Assembly: GCA_048772705.1 (NCBI GenBank)
Contig: JBLWGC010000230.1
Location: 682,001-746,000 of the forward strand
Direction: 5' to 3'
Length of the DNA stretch: 64,000 nt
Source of the DNA: Leidyana gryllorum EB-2025a
Taxonomy: Eukaryota > Apicomplexa
Shown: in pieces, positions 35,269-44,546 of the stretch
How positions within the stretch are numbered: position 1 is the stretch's first letter
Layout: every line of letters starts with the position of its first letter
The notes under the pieces: model-generated
Told to the model about the DNA's origin: nothing
Database searches by the model: none
What the model saw: the letters and a program-made list of their open reading frames with translations, nothing else
Program-made: the position numbers and the translations under genes

Positions 35269-36543
35269 ATGAAGGAGACCTTCCAGATCGGGGGTTTGAG
35301 CGGTTTGAGATTGATTTTGGCCTGGACGATACTGCAATTCCACATATACAAACCTTTGCTTAACGGTGTTAGGCATTTGGATATCTATCGAGCCCGCGTG
35401 GTCGTGAGCACCTTCTTCCTAATCTCGGGATTCACTAATACCCCCTCGTTCTGGCGGACATATGAGCGCAATGGGGGACGGATATTGGGGAGCTGCAGGG
35501 ACTTTTATCTCCGACGGGTACTACCGAGTGTGCTTTTCATACTCTTGATTCACCCGTGGTGTGTGCTCCTTCAATATCGAGCTCACCAATACAAGCCAAA
35601 GGTGTATGTGGCCCCTGAGCCCTTTTACAAAGTGAATCCTATTACGTATACGTGGCTGCAATTGCCAGGGCGACCGATGGTAAATCGGTATGCGGCCAAT
35701 GACCCTATTTGGTTCATGTCTGTTCTCATCCTATTCTACCTGTTATCGCCGCCGGTGTGGCTTATGATGATCAAATGGAAACGCCTTAGCTTTGGGTTAG
35801 CTTTGGCGAGTATCGGCCTGAATTATGGTCTCTGGTACAGCCTGAGCTTCAGGGAAGCGCCTGCCGAAGTAATGGTGGAGCCCTCCTTGTTGATGTCTCC
35901 GCTGCTGAATATGGGACACTATCTGATGGGGGTGGCCTTTGCGGGCGTTCGAATGCATCAAATTGACAATTCAGAAATCGCTGACGACAGGTCTGCAGTC
36001 AAAAGCCGCAGCAGCAGCAGCAGCAGCGACTCGGAATCTCCGTCGTCAACTTGCAGAATGTTCAAGTGTGTTTGGACACACGCGCGTGTGGCGGCTCTTT
36101 TGATCGACATGGCTATTGTGGCGATGATTTACGCGCTCGTCCGCCCGTTATTCGAATCATTACCGCTCCAGGAGCCAAAGGTCGACGGACAGTTCCGGTG
36201 GACGCTTCCAATTTCGTTGATTCTTTATCTATGGTCGTACCCGAATCTCTGTCGAGGGTTCATTTGTCGAGCCTTGTCAGCCAGAATGTTTGATAATTTA
36301 GCTAAGAATGGACTTCACGCTGTCACATATATGACACATGATGTCATCATCCAGAAGCTGTTTGGTTCCTTTGCGTCATTCCGCTTTTTGGTCGCGCGAG
36401 CCCCGGTGCTCCTGTTCATCACGACATTCTTCTTCTCGTCTGCTATCACAGGTTTCGTTTACTCTCCAATTCAGAGGTTATGCGGTCGCATTGCCAAAAA
36501 AGTTCAACAAAACGGAATGGATGTTGTTGCGCGAAGTCCTTAG
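35269..36543 (+). CDS. Acyltransferase family 3 (OafA/NRF-6-like) membrane protein
   Basis: Intronless, 424 aa, about ten membrane helices. Family features: first helix GLSGLRLILAWTILQFH (with the conserved His), second helix VVVSTFFLISGF, the arginine-containing FYLRRVLPSVLFIL, and IWFMSVLILFYLLSPP. A Ser/Asp-rich loop (about residues 240-260) sits before SRMFKCVW-like cytoplasmic sequence. Such proteins transfer acyl groups to lumenal or extracellular substrates; the substrate here is unknown. The stop at 36543 lies inside the next coding region, which begins at 36521 in another frame. Another palindrome of the CACA..TGTG type (36077-36090, with a CGCGCG-type centre) is within its coding sequence. 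Confidence 0.8.
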   Translation: MKETFQIGGLSGLRLILAWTILQFHIYKPLLNGVRHLDIYRARVVVSTFFLISGFTNTPSFWRTYERNGGRILGSCRDFYLRRVLPSVLFILLIHPWCVLLQYRAHQYKPKVYVAPEPFYKVNPITYTWLQLPGRPMVNRYAANDPIWFMSVLILFYLLSPPVWLMMIKWKRLSFGLALASIGLNYGLWYSLSFREAPAEVMVEPSLLMSPLLNMGHYLMGVAFAGVRMHQIDNSEIADDRSAVKSRSSSSSSDSESPSSTCRMFKCVWTHARVAALLIDMAIVAMIYALVRPLFESLPLQEPKVDGQFRWTLPISLILYLWSYPNLCRGFICRALSARMFDNLAKNGLHAVTYMTHDVIIQKLFGSFASFRFLVARAPVLLFITTFFFSSAITGFVYSPIQRLCGRIAKKVQQNGMDVVARSP

Positions 36544-37855
36544 TCACCTCACCCTTATCCTAGACGATGCACACACCTTTGCCAAAAACATCACGTTATT
36601 ACAAATCAATGGGGATAACCGCGTCGAATGGTTCCTGAATCGCTATTGCCAATGCCCATATTGGCTCAAAGACTGTCGTACTCTGGTGGTTGTCGAACCT
36701 CAACAAGTCGCTCTGGTGGCGTCCCCAGGCTGGCGAGACTTTATAACAGACCAAACATACAAATTGGACCAGGAGACAGGCGATGCGGATGGGAATGAGA
36801 GGGAGAATGAGAATGGAGAACCCGAGCCTCGCTATGTGATTGTGGTCGAAGCCCCAGACAAATCGTCAGCGACGGTGGGGCGGGACGCCTCCCCGTTGCC
36901 TCTGTACCTGGTCCGTCGACTCTTGGCACAAGCGGCTCCCGATCCTTTTGAGTCTCTCCGGCGCGAGAAGGGAGGGGATTTGAGGAGTGATGTTCTCCTC
37001 AAAGCTTTGGAGGAGAATGCTAAGGAGATCAAAGATCCGTTGGAGATCATTGATTGGCTGCAGTGGTTGGAGTCGAGAGAGTGGTCAAGTTTGACTGCAC
37101 ACATTGTTGAGCCTCAGATGCTCTCTATGTGTTTGGCCGCGGAAGACAGAGCTAAATGGCTGCTGTGGCTGAAACGAACTGCTCGCCTCTGTGCTGGTTT
37201 CGGTTTCAGCGACCGCGCAGCTATGATCTCTATGATGACTGCGATCGATCAGGGGATGTATCGCGAGCTGCTGGCGGCCGCGGCTGTGGGGGAGCGGCCG
37301 GGGCCGGGGTTTATGGCGGCGGGTCGACCTGATCAGGACGGTGGGGTGGTCCAGGATATATATGAGAGAATTTCTATCTCTCTGTCGAACCGTTTGGCTC
37401 CGCCCCGTTTATTGTTATGGCGGGGAGTCGGGGAAGGAGGACGAAAAGTCGAGGCCGATTGGCTCGAGGACCTCTGTCGGCGAGTGGCGGGGCTGAGAGT
37501 GTTGGTGTTCCGACACAGTGTAGCGTCACTGTTCAGAGGGTATGTGGGAGAGTCGGAGGCGATGACTCGGCTGATGTTTGCTGAGGCGAAGAGACAGGGA
37601 GTCGAGCGGAAGTGCGCTGTGCTGTTGGTGATTGACGGCATTCATTTAGTGGGGTCGAGAGGCGATGGCGAGGAGGAAGTTTCGGTTTCAGGCGTCAACC
37701 GGAGGATTGTGACAACGATGCTGAACTGTTTGGACGGGATCGAGAGGGACGAAAACCTAATTGTCATTGGTCTGAGTGACGTTCATCCAAACAAATTGGC
37801 AGAGAGTCTAGTTAGACCCGGTAGATTCGATGTTTGGCTTCAAATAACCACCTGA
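36521..37855 (+). CDS. AAA-like protein with degenerate ATPase motifs
   Basis: 444 aa from the ATG at 36521, which overlaps the end of the acyltransferase frame by 23 nt. The N-terminal half is not recognised. The C-terminal third resembles the first AAA domain of NSF-type proteins: GYVGESEAMTRLMFAEA, then VLLVIDGIHLV at the Walker B position (Asp-Gly, not Asp-Glu), LIVIGLSDV at sensor 1, and LVRPGRFDVW with the arginine-finger motif. The expected P-loop region reads RLLLWRGVGEGG and lacks GKT/S. The frame stops right after RPGRF, so the alpha-helical lid is absent. Inferred to be a non-hydrolysing AAA relative. A good acceptor (CTCCAATTCAG, ending about 36473) upstream in an open frame could mark a longer 5' end by cis or trans splicing. 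Confidence 0.62.
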   Translation: MLLREVLSHLTLILDDAHTFAKNITLLQINGDNRVEWFLNRYCQCPYWLKDCRTLVVVEPQQVALVASPGWRDFITDQTYKLDQETGDADGNERENENGEPEPRYVIVVEAPDKSSATVGRDASPLPLYLVRRLLAQAAPDPFESLRREKGGDLRSDVLLKALEENAKEIKDPLEIIDWLQWLESREWSSLTAHIVEPQMLSMCLAAEDRAKWLLWLKRTARLCAGFGFSDRAAMISMMTAIDQGMYRELLAAAAVGERPGPGFMAAGRPDQDGGVVQDIYERISISLSNRLAPPRLLLWRGVGEGGRKVEADWLEDLCRRVAGLRVLVFRHSVASLFRGYVGESEAMTRLMFAEAKRQGVERKCAVLLVIDGIHLVGSRGDGEEEVSVSGVNRRIVTTMLNCLDGIERDENLIVIGLSDVHPNKLAESLVRPGRFDVWLQITT

Positions 37856-37876
37856 AATTCCCTTCCACCAACACAC

Positions 37877-39391
37877 ATGAGAGAGTCTGCCAGACGGGCA
37901 GACCCTCCCACGAGTCGGGCTGCACCCCCACCCTCGACAACGCGTATCAAAACGGCCAAGATAGACCATCTTCTCGCATATCGGCGTCAAGTTGTCTTTC
38001 CTCCAGTCCCACTCGACCGCCAAGAGGAGATTCTGTATCAATGGCTCAGGAACTCTCCGTCTGTCTACTTTCCGATGCTCACTCGCTGTAAGTTCTACAC
38101 TACTCCCACTCCCCCTCACTCACTCTCTCTCTCTGTCTCTGTGGGACTCTCTCTGATTGACAGTGTTGGAGCAGCTGATTGTATCGTGTGACGGATTTCA
38201 CCAAGTTGGGGTCGCCTTTCCGGCCATTTTACAGCGTGCAGCACGCGAGCGCGCGGGTCTAATTCGAGTGCCTAAGCTTCCGAACGTGTGGCCCCGATGG
38301 GGTGCGTATGGTCGAGACACCGAGTTGGCCGAGAGTCCCGCTGCCCTTCGTGTGGTGGTGACTCAGTCCACCGATGTGTCGGCCTCGGATGGAGCGCGAC
38401 TGAAAGTGTTGGTCCCCGAGCATCAAGTGGTGGTCGACGTCGATCTGTTGCGTTGGAAAGTCGTTGATGTTCAGCCGTTCAACACGTCGACCCACGCCGA
38501 AGCCGACATCTTTCTCAAAGCCCGCCAAGACCCACTGGTGCTGAAAATCGAAGAATTGGCCACTCTCTACTCTCGTCAATACTTTCCCTCAACCGACACT
38601 GCTGTGGCTGTGGTCGCTCAAGAAGAAGTGCTCTCCGGCGAAGAAGACGAATTTGAAGAAGTCGCTCTGGTGATCGATATCACCATTACGACCGAACTCG
38701 ATCGTGTGCTATGGTGAGCCGAAACACAACACTATCCGGTCGCGTCAGCTGCAGCTCACCCTTCAGGACGAGTGCCTTTGACACGCGATGGAAAGTAGTC
38801 ATCAGCGAAGACCGCCGACACTGCGAGATCGGGGTGCGTCACACACACACACACACACACACGCCAAGTCTTTGTTATTTCAGGGCCAAATAACGAGTCG
38901 TGTGATACAGACGAGTCCCATTAATGGACATTTGCGCCAGAATAAGAATGTCGCAACAGTGGAACTGGAAGTTCCCCCCTCGACGGACGAATTGGCAGAG
39001 CTGATCGTAAGTCACATCAAGTCGGAAGACTTGAAAGTGCTCGAGGGTTTGAGTAAGTGGTTAACTATATTCGGTGAGTAGTCTCTCAATCAATTCCGAG
39101 AAGAGAGGGAGACGGTGGGAGCTGTGATGTCTCTTTGTCTCTCCCTCTCTTCGCCTCTCCTCGCCTCTCCCTCTCTTCGCCTCTCCTCGCCTCTCCCCCT
39201 CTTTGCCCTTTAGAAATGTGATAATATGTTTGTTTGAGTGTGTAGAGGATGTGGCTTGGTGCTCAATATTCCGAAACACGTGGGAATTGGCAGCTCCCCT
39301 TAGGACTCAGCAAGCGCGGCGTGACTTCACGATGGAGCTGAAAGGTGCTGTGGAGGGGAACAAAAACCCTTTTTTTCCAGAGTGCGAATGA
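37877..39391 (+). CDS. Unidentified soluble protein, five exons
   Basis: Not recognised. Exons 37877-38087, 38164-38713, 38767-38833, 38884-39073 and 39246-39391 join in frame to 387 aa. The end of exon 4 is ambiguous: donors at 39053 (GTAAGT) and 39074 (GTGAGT) both keep the frame; a third at 39007 would give a different C-terminus and an earlier stop. The protein has a basic Pro-rich start, a helical segment (LDRQEEILYQWLRNSP), a mixed alpha/beta centre and an acidic stretch (SGEEDEFEEV); no membrane helix or signal. Intron 3 carries a CA repeat and intron 4 a polypyrimidine tandem repeat. The stop TGA at 39389-39391 overlaps the ATG of the USP gene. Confidence 0.6.
38840..38862 (+). repeat. 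CA dinucleotide repeat in an intron
   Basis: About ten CA units just after the donor of intron 3 of the unidentified gene 37877-39391. Part of a general pattern: the longer introns in this window hold CA/GT or pyrimidine repeats. Confidence 0.8.
39128..39209 (+). repeat. Polypyrimidine tandem repeat in an intron
   Basis: Two to three imperfect ~26-27-bp units made of TCTCC, CTCTCTTCGCC and TCCTCGCC blocks, almost purely pyrimidine on the plus strand, inside the intron before 39246. Long homopyrimidine tracts of this sort can form triplex DNA. Confidence 0.7.
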
Positions 39392-42300
39392 TCGAGAGCT
39401 GCCTCCAAGCCCTTGAGGCAGCGCCAGCAGCGCCAAGACAGTCGAGAGAGACTTGGTACTGTTGTGTGTGCTGTGTGCTGTATTTGGTTTGATTCAGGTA
39501 CATAATACCTAGTGACTTTGTCGGTGCTTTGCGGAAAGCCAAGGCCGGAGACGCGCTGCCAGTGATTGAGAATGCGAGATTCTTGGCCACCAGTGCCCTG
39601 GAAGACGAGTTTGCTCCGCCGCCGGCTCCAATGGTGAGCGACCGAATGAGCGAATCGTCTTCCAGAGTGGACCGAATGGGCGAAGGAGACTCCGTACCCG
39701 ACGTCTCACCTCCGGCTCCCCTGGCTGTCGATATCCACGCGCGGCTTCGGGAGGACGTGCGTCAGGGCGAGGACTTTGAGGTGTATCCGAGCACAGTGTG
39801 GGAAGCATTGGTCTCCGCGGGCGTCAAATACGACTGTGCCATCCCTCGGGGCTGCTATCCCGACGACAAGAATCGGATTCGGGTCGATGTGCAGCCGATC
39901 CTCGTGCGGGCGATACTCGCGCTCCCCCCCAAGACTGAGAATCTCAGTATGGAAGAGGCGGCGACAATTGATAACTGCGAAGCTGTGATCAAATTACGCG
40001 ACTTTGGCAACGAGTTGTGGTGTCGCTTCTGTCTGCTCTATCCTCCACTCGAGGAACACGATGCCGAGGTCGATGGGGGCTCGGCCTACGCTTTGAAAAT
40101 GAATCTCAAAAATATACGCGTCATTGACACCGGCATCAGCAGAGCCGAAAGATGGACAAACATATTCGCCCGTCTCTTCGAAATACACATCAGAAACCTC
40201 AATTGCTGCGCCATTCTAAAGGTGAGACACCACTCCCATCATCGACTCCTCCTCAAATCATAGTCTGAAAGGCGGAGCGCCCGGCAAACGACACCATCCC
40301 CCAACAGTGGCGTAGTGCAACCTGCGATCACGAGGATACAAACTTTTGGAGCCAAAGCCTCGCCGACTCTCTCTCAGTCGCCGAAGTACTCGATGGTGAT
40401 GGACTCGATCTCTTGCTACTGGTAAGCTGTGTGTGTGTGTGTGTGTGGGGGGCCGGGGGTGGTTCCCACTTTGCGTTGGAGCGGTTCCCACTTTGCGTTG
40501 GAGCGGTTCGCACTTCGCTTTGCTCCGCTTCGCTCCACTTTGCTCCGCTTTGTCAGTCACCGACGATTTGCTGCAGACCTCGGACTCGGACATTAGGGAC
40601 GTGAAGGGGAAGCCCAGTATGGTGTTGCCGAGTATGCCATCTTCTACGGTATCGTTGAAGGAGGTTAATCGGATGTTGGGTCGAGGGGGTCTTGTGGGTT
40701 TGCAGAATTTGGGGAACACCTGTTTCATGAACAGCGCTCTTCAGTGTCTGTCGCACACTCTGCCATTGACTCGGTATTACCTGACGGGTACATACACGAG
40801 GGACCTGAATACGACCAATCCGCTGGGAATGGAAGGGAATTTGGCTAAAGTGTACGCGAACTTTCTGCAGCAGTACTGGGAGGAGAACGAGACGTCCACG
40901 GGACGGCCGAGAACTGTGGCGCCGCGACATTTGAAGGGATGCATTGGCCGATTCGCGCCGAACTTTCAGGGATACGCTCAGCAGGACTCCCAAGAGCTGT
41001 TGTGTTTCCTGCTGGACGGCCTCCACGAAGACTGCAACCGGATTCTGAACAAACCGTACGTCGAGGCGCTCGAGGGGAACGAGGAGCAAAGCGACGCCGT
41101 TCTCGCGCACGAGGCCTGGACGCGCTACAAGAAGCGCAACGACTCCAAAGTCGTCGATCTGTTCCAGGGACAGTTCCGGTCGCGTCTCGAATGCCCGAAA
41201 TGTGGCAATGTGTCCAAAACATTCGACCCCTACATGTCGTGTAGCCTCCCAATCCCGGAGAAACGTCGAGCTGCTGTCACCGTAAGTCGACCGAAACCCG
41301 ACTCTCACTCACACACTCACACACTTTCAGGTGACACTGCTGATCGACGACGGGTCGAAAGTGTCGTGGCCCTTCAGTTTTTATATTGAAGTCAATTACC
41401 GCGAGGAAATGCTCACGCGATACACAGCGGAACAGGAAGCAGCCGCGAGGCCCATAGGTGAGCAGTTTTGAGAAGCAGTGCAGTTAATTGGACACTTTGC
41501 TCGCTGCTGAACAGTTGGACCGAGTCTCCCACCCCGCGGCCGCACCCCCACAGCTCTCAACACCAATTGTCTGTCTGCGATTCTCGATATGGAGGCCAGT
41601 CAGATCTCTTTCAAGATTGGTCTCGTTCTTCTGCAAGCGTACCGCCAGTATAAGAGTGCCAGCGCCACATCTGAAGATCTCGAGTTGCGCCGACTTGGCC
41701 GCTTCCTGGACCAGTCCGCAGCCTTCAAGGGTGTGTACGAAGACGCTCTGCGGACAGTCACCTCTGCCAATGACGATGAAACGCCGCCTGCTTCCTCCCC
41801 CAAACCCCCCGACCCTTTGTGCCGTGCCCTTAGTGCCGATCTGGAACTCAAAGACCACAATGTTGGTTTCGGCAGTCTCAACCTCCAGTCCACCCGCCAA
41901 ATGATAGAAGCCAAACAAGCTGAAAAAACCGACTCAGAAGACGGACACCCCCAGCAGCAGGACTCGGACGATCCCGATAGCGCTCTACAGCAAATACGTC
42001 ACAACCATTCACCAACTTGCGTCAATCGACTCGCCGCTGCTGAAGCGCCTCTCGAGTTTGTCGGGGCCTCCGTCACGCAGATTACCTCCGCTATTATTAC
42101 TGAAGTGGAACAACCGCGATGGAAACAACTGGAAGAGACCGATGAGTTCGTGCATCTTCTCAATGTCGTGGGACTCAAAAATCCCATCAACCCGGCTGCC
42201 TATTGCCCCCCCATCGTCGTCTCTGTCACACTCACACTCCCCAGCCGACTACTCACCGACTTGGGAATCGATGAAGACAGATTACTCGACACCACCACTC

Positions 42301-43648
42301 TCTCCTATCTAAGCCCCGGCTTCCATCTGAGAGAAATGACACCCATCGATGCCCTCAGATGGATGGTCATTCAATTTACAGATGGACTCCGCAATGTATT
42401 GGGCGAAAAAGAACCGGAAGTCGACAGTGTCAACTTGTCAAAACACGTTAGAGGAGTCGCTCATCCTCTCAACAACGCAGATGGACAAGTCCTGTCAGAC
42501 AAGATATTGCTCTTTAATCTTGACAGCAATTCCATTGCTCCCGCGGGAATACCAGACTCGATGGGCAAATGGATAAGCTCCTGTCACCTCGACACGCCAT
42601 TGGGCCGCGCTTCTCGTGTCAATCGTCTGCACCTCGTTCTCCACTGCACCGAAGCCTACTTTAGGGGACTCATGAAACGATGGAGTTCCGACATCTTCTT
42701 AAGAAACCGAACAGATCCGCCCGAACTCATGAGCAGCCGTCTGTGGAACGCTACGTCGCTCTACACCGCTGCTGCCACAATCTTCCCAACTGTCGCAGAA
42801 CATATCGGCCCCAAAATCACTAAGGATCTCATCAACACTTTCCCTTCCCCTTTCGCAGGACCTCCTCGCAGACAAAGAACCTGGAGCGCCCATCCACCAG
42901 ACATCTCTTGTGCCCTCGCACAACTACCTGCCCCCAAAGCGTCTCTTGCGGAGTGTTTCTCGGAGTTTGCGGCCTGTGAAAGACTTGAAGGCGACAATCA
43001 ATGGTATTGTTCCAAGTGTAAGGACTTTCACTCCGCTGCCAAGAAGATGGATTTCTGGAGACTACCAGACATCCTTGTCGTACATCTGAAACGATTTGCA
43101 CAGAAAGGGTAAGTCTTCCTTCACACTTCACTTCACTTCATGCGACCGGCCATTCTGGCGGGAACCGCCCCTCCACTCTTACTTAATCCACCACCGGCAC
43201 AGAGTGACGTTGCGCGAACGCGTGTGTGTGTCTCCAATTGTGTGTCTCCGGCCTTGATGAGCGTTGATCAAATCTCTGCTTCAGTCGAATAACACGTGCC
43301 AAAATGACAGCAGAAGTGGACTTCCCCTACAAGTACGATGATCCGCTGGACATGAAGCCATTTTTGCTGCCGGACAGTCCTGACCGAGCCGATGAGCGGA
43401 AACATACGTATCGTCTGTTCGGCGTTTCGAATCACTTTGGTTCTCTGTTCGCGGGGCACTACACCGCGGCTGTGCGGTGTTTCATTCAAAAGCAGGAGAG
43501 TGGGACGATGTCAAATGTGTGGATGAACTTTGACGACACGAGTGTGCGGAGACTAGGTACAGATCAAGAGTCCGAATTAGCTGGGATGGACAATAGCGCC
43601 TACATTTTGTTCTATGAGAGAATGGGGTCTCGTTTCTGGAAAGAATGA
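39388..43648 (+). CDS. Ubiquitin-specific protease, USP4/11/15 type
   Basis: Cysteine deubiquitinase. Seven exons (39388-39455, 39498-40221, 40272-40421, 40577-41281, 41331-41457, 41515-43108, 43285-43648) join in frame, 1243 aa. N-terminus: DUSP-like start with TWYIIPSDFVGALRKA across intron 1, then a ubiquitin-like region (about residues 180-310). Catalytic part: GLQNLGNTCFMNSALQCLS (Cys box, about residue 350), QQDSQELLCFLLDGLHEDCNRI, zinc-finger-type CPKC and CSKC pairs, and HLKRF, GVSNHFGS, GHYTAA (His box) and FDDTSV near the end. The insert between the two halves of the catalytic domain is long, as in USP4 and USP15. The ATG at 39388 overlaps the preceding stop; an acceptor-like CTTTTTTTCCAG ends 8 nt upstream of it. 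Confidence 0.92.
40422..40576 (+). repeat. USP intron 3 with GT repeat and 22-bp tandem repeat
   Basis: A 155-nt intron. It starts with about ten GT units, followed by at least two copies of a 22-bp unit (GGTTCCCACTTTGCGTTGGAGC) and then degenerate CACTTTGCTCCGCTT-type repeats up to the acceptor. Confidence 0.75.
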
Positions 43649-43684
43649 TATAAAGCGCATGTTGGTGCAATTAAATTGTTCAAA

Positions 43685-44467
43685 ATGGATGATTTAGTTT
43701 CTGCGGGAAGCATAGAAGATGATGTTTGGCTGCGTCCTCTCGACGTTAGGACAAAGTACTCGGGCTGCCGGCGGTGGTGGGATGCAGCATTCCTGATATG
43801 TATTTTTGCAACGATATGTCTGGGAATTGTTACTCTGATAAGCAATGACTGGAGTACGGCGGACCAGGAGGTTTTCTGGTATGTGGTGGCCACATTGACC
43901 TTTGAAGCTTTCTGCGTGCTGACGACGGTTTTGGGAATGGCGAGCATCGTTCTACTGGTGGGCCGGACTGGATTACAGCACAGTTTGAGTTTCTTATCGA
44001 TCTTGAACGAGGTGTTGTTTGGGTGTGTGCACCTGTGTTGTGCCATTTGGGGAGGCATATCGCTGTGGAGCTTATTGCGATCGCAGGAATTCGAAGCGAA
44101 GAGGTTGGTGACGACGGAAGAAGGAGATTTATTGTGGCATCGCGTGCCATTGTTGTTATATGTTGGACTTACATTCCTTGTGTGTCTGGCGTGCAGTTTG
44201 CAGTTACTCCCGTGGATCTTTGGCGCCATTGGTTTTGCCCTTCATCAAGTCCAGCGGAAAATGCAGCAAGTTCCCATTGTGGAGTTCTATCAGCAGTACA
44301 ACAGGGGTGACGAGTATTATATCCGAACTATGCCAGTGGACGACTACGCCGGTTTTGTCACCCGTATGAAGAACCCGCTGGTGGACATTGAGGCTCATGA
44401 GACTCAGCCACTGATTGGGAACGCTCATTACAGTCGATTAGAGTCGCCGAGAGGCTCTATTGTCTGA
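43685..44467 (+). CDS. Four-TM membrane protein, unidentified
   Basis: Intronless, 260 aa from the ATG at 43685. Four strongly hydrophobic segments: FLICIFATICLGIVTLI, YVVATLTFEAFCVLTTVLG onward, LNEVLFGCVHLCCAIWGG and LLLYVGLTFLVCLACSLQLL. The N-terminal ~35 residues and the ~75-residue C-terminal tail are hydrophilic; the tail has several tyrosines (FYQQYNRGDEYYIRTM). No Cys-Cys-Gly loop, so not a tetraspanin; no claudin or connexin signature. A TATAAA-like sequence (GATATAAAGC) lies in the 36-nt gap from the USP stop, about 30 nt upstream of the ATG. Confidence 0.7.
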   Translation: MDDLVSAGSIEDDVWLRPLDVRTKYSGCRRWWDAAFLICIFATICLGIVTLISNDWSTADQEVFWYVVATLTFEAFCVLTTVLGMASIVLLVGRTGLQHSLSFLSILNEVLFGCVHLCCAIWGGISLWSLLRSQEFEAKRLVTTEEGDLLWHRVPLLLYVGLTFLVCLACSLQLLPWIFGAIGFALHQVQRKMQQVPIVEFYQQYNRGDEYYIRTMPVDDYAGFVTRMKNPLVDIEAHETQPLIGNAHYSRLESPRGSIV

Positions 44468-44546
44468 GATTCTCGTCTTTTTCGACGAATAGACCTTGGG
44501 AATTGGGTGGGACGCCCCAGACGCAAACTGCCCGGTGCTGATATAG

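Noticed and set aside
37834-38200. Joining the AAA-like gene to the following gene to supply a lid
   Set aside because: No donor lies before the stop at 37855 that keeps both frames, and the following sequence starts with its own ATG and a disordered leader.
43685-44467. Tetraspanin identity for the four-TM protein
   Set aside because: It lacks the CCG motif and a large cysteine-containing extracellular loop.
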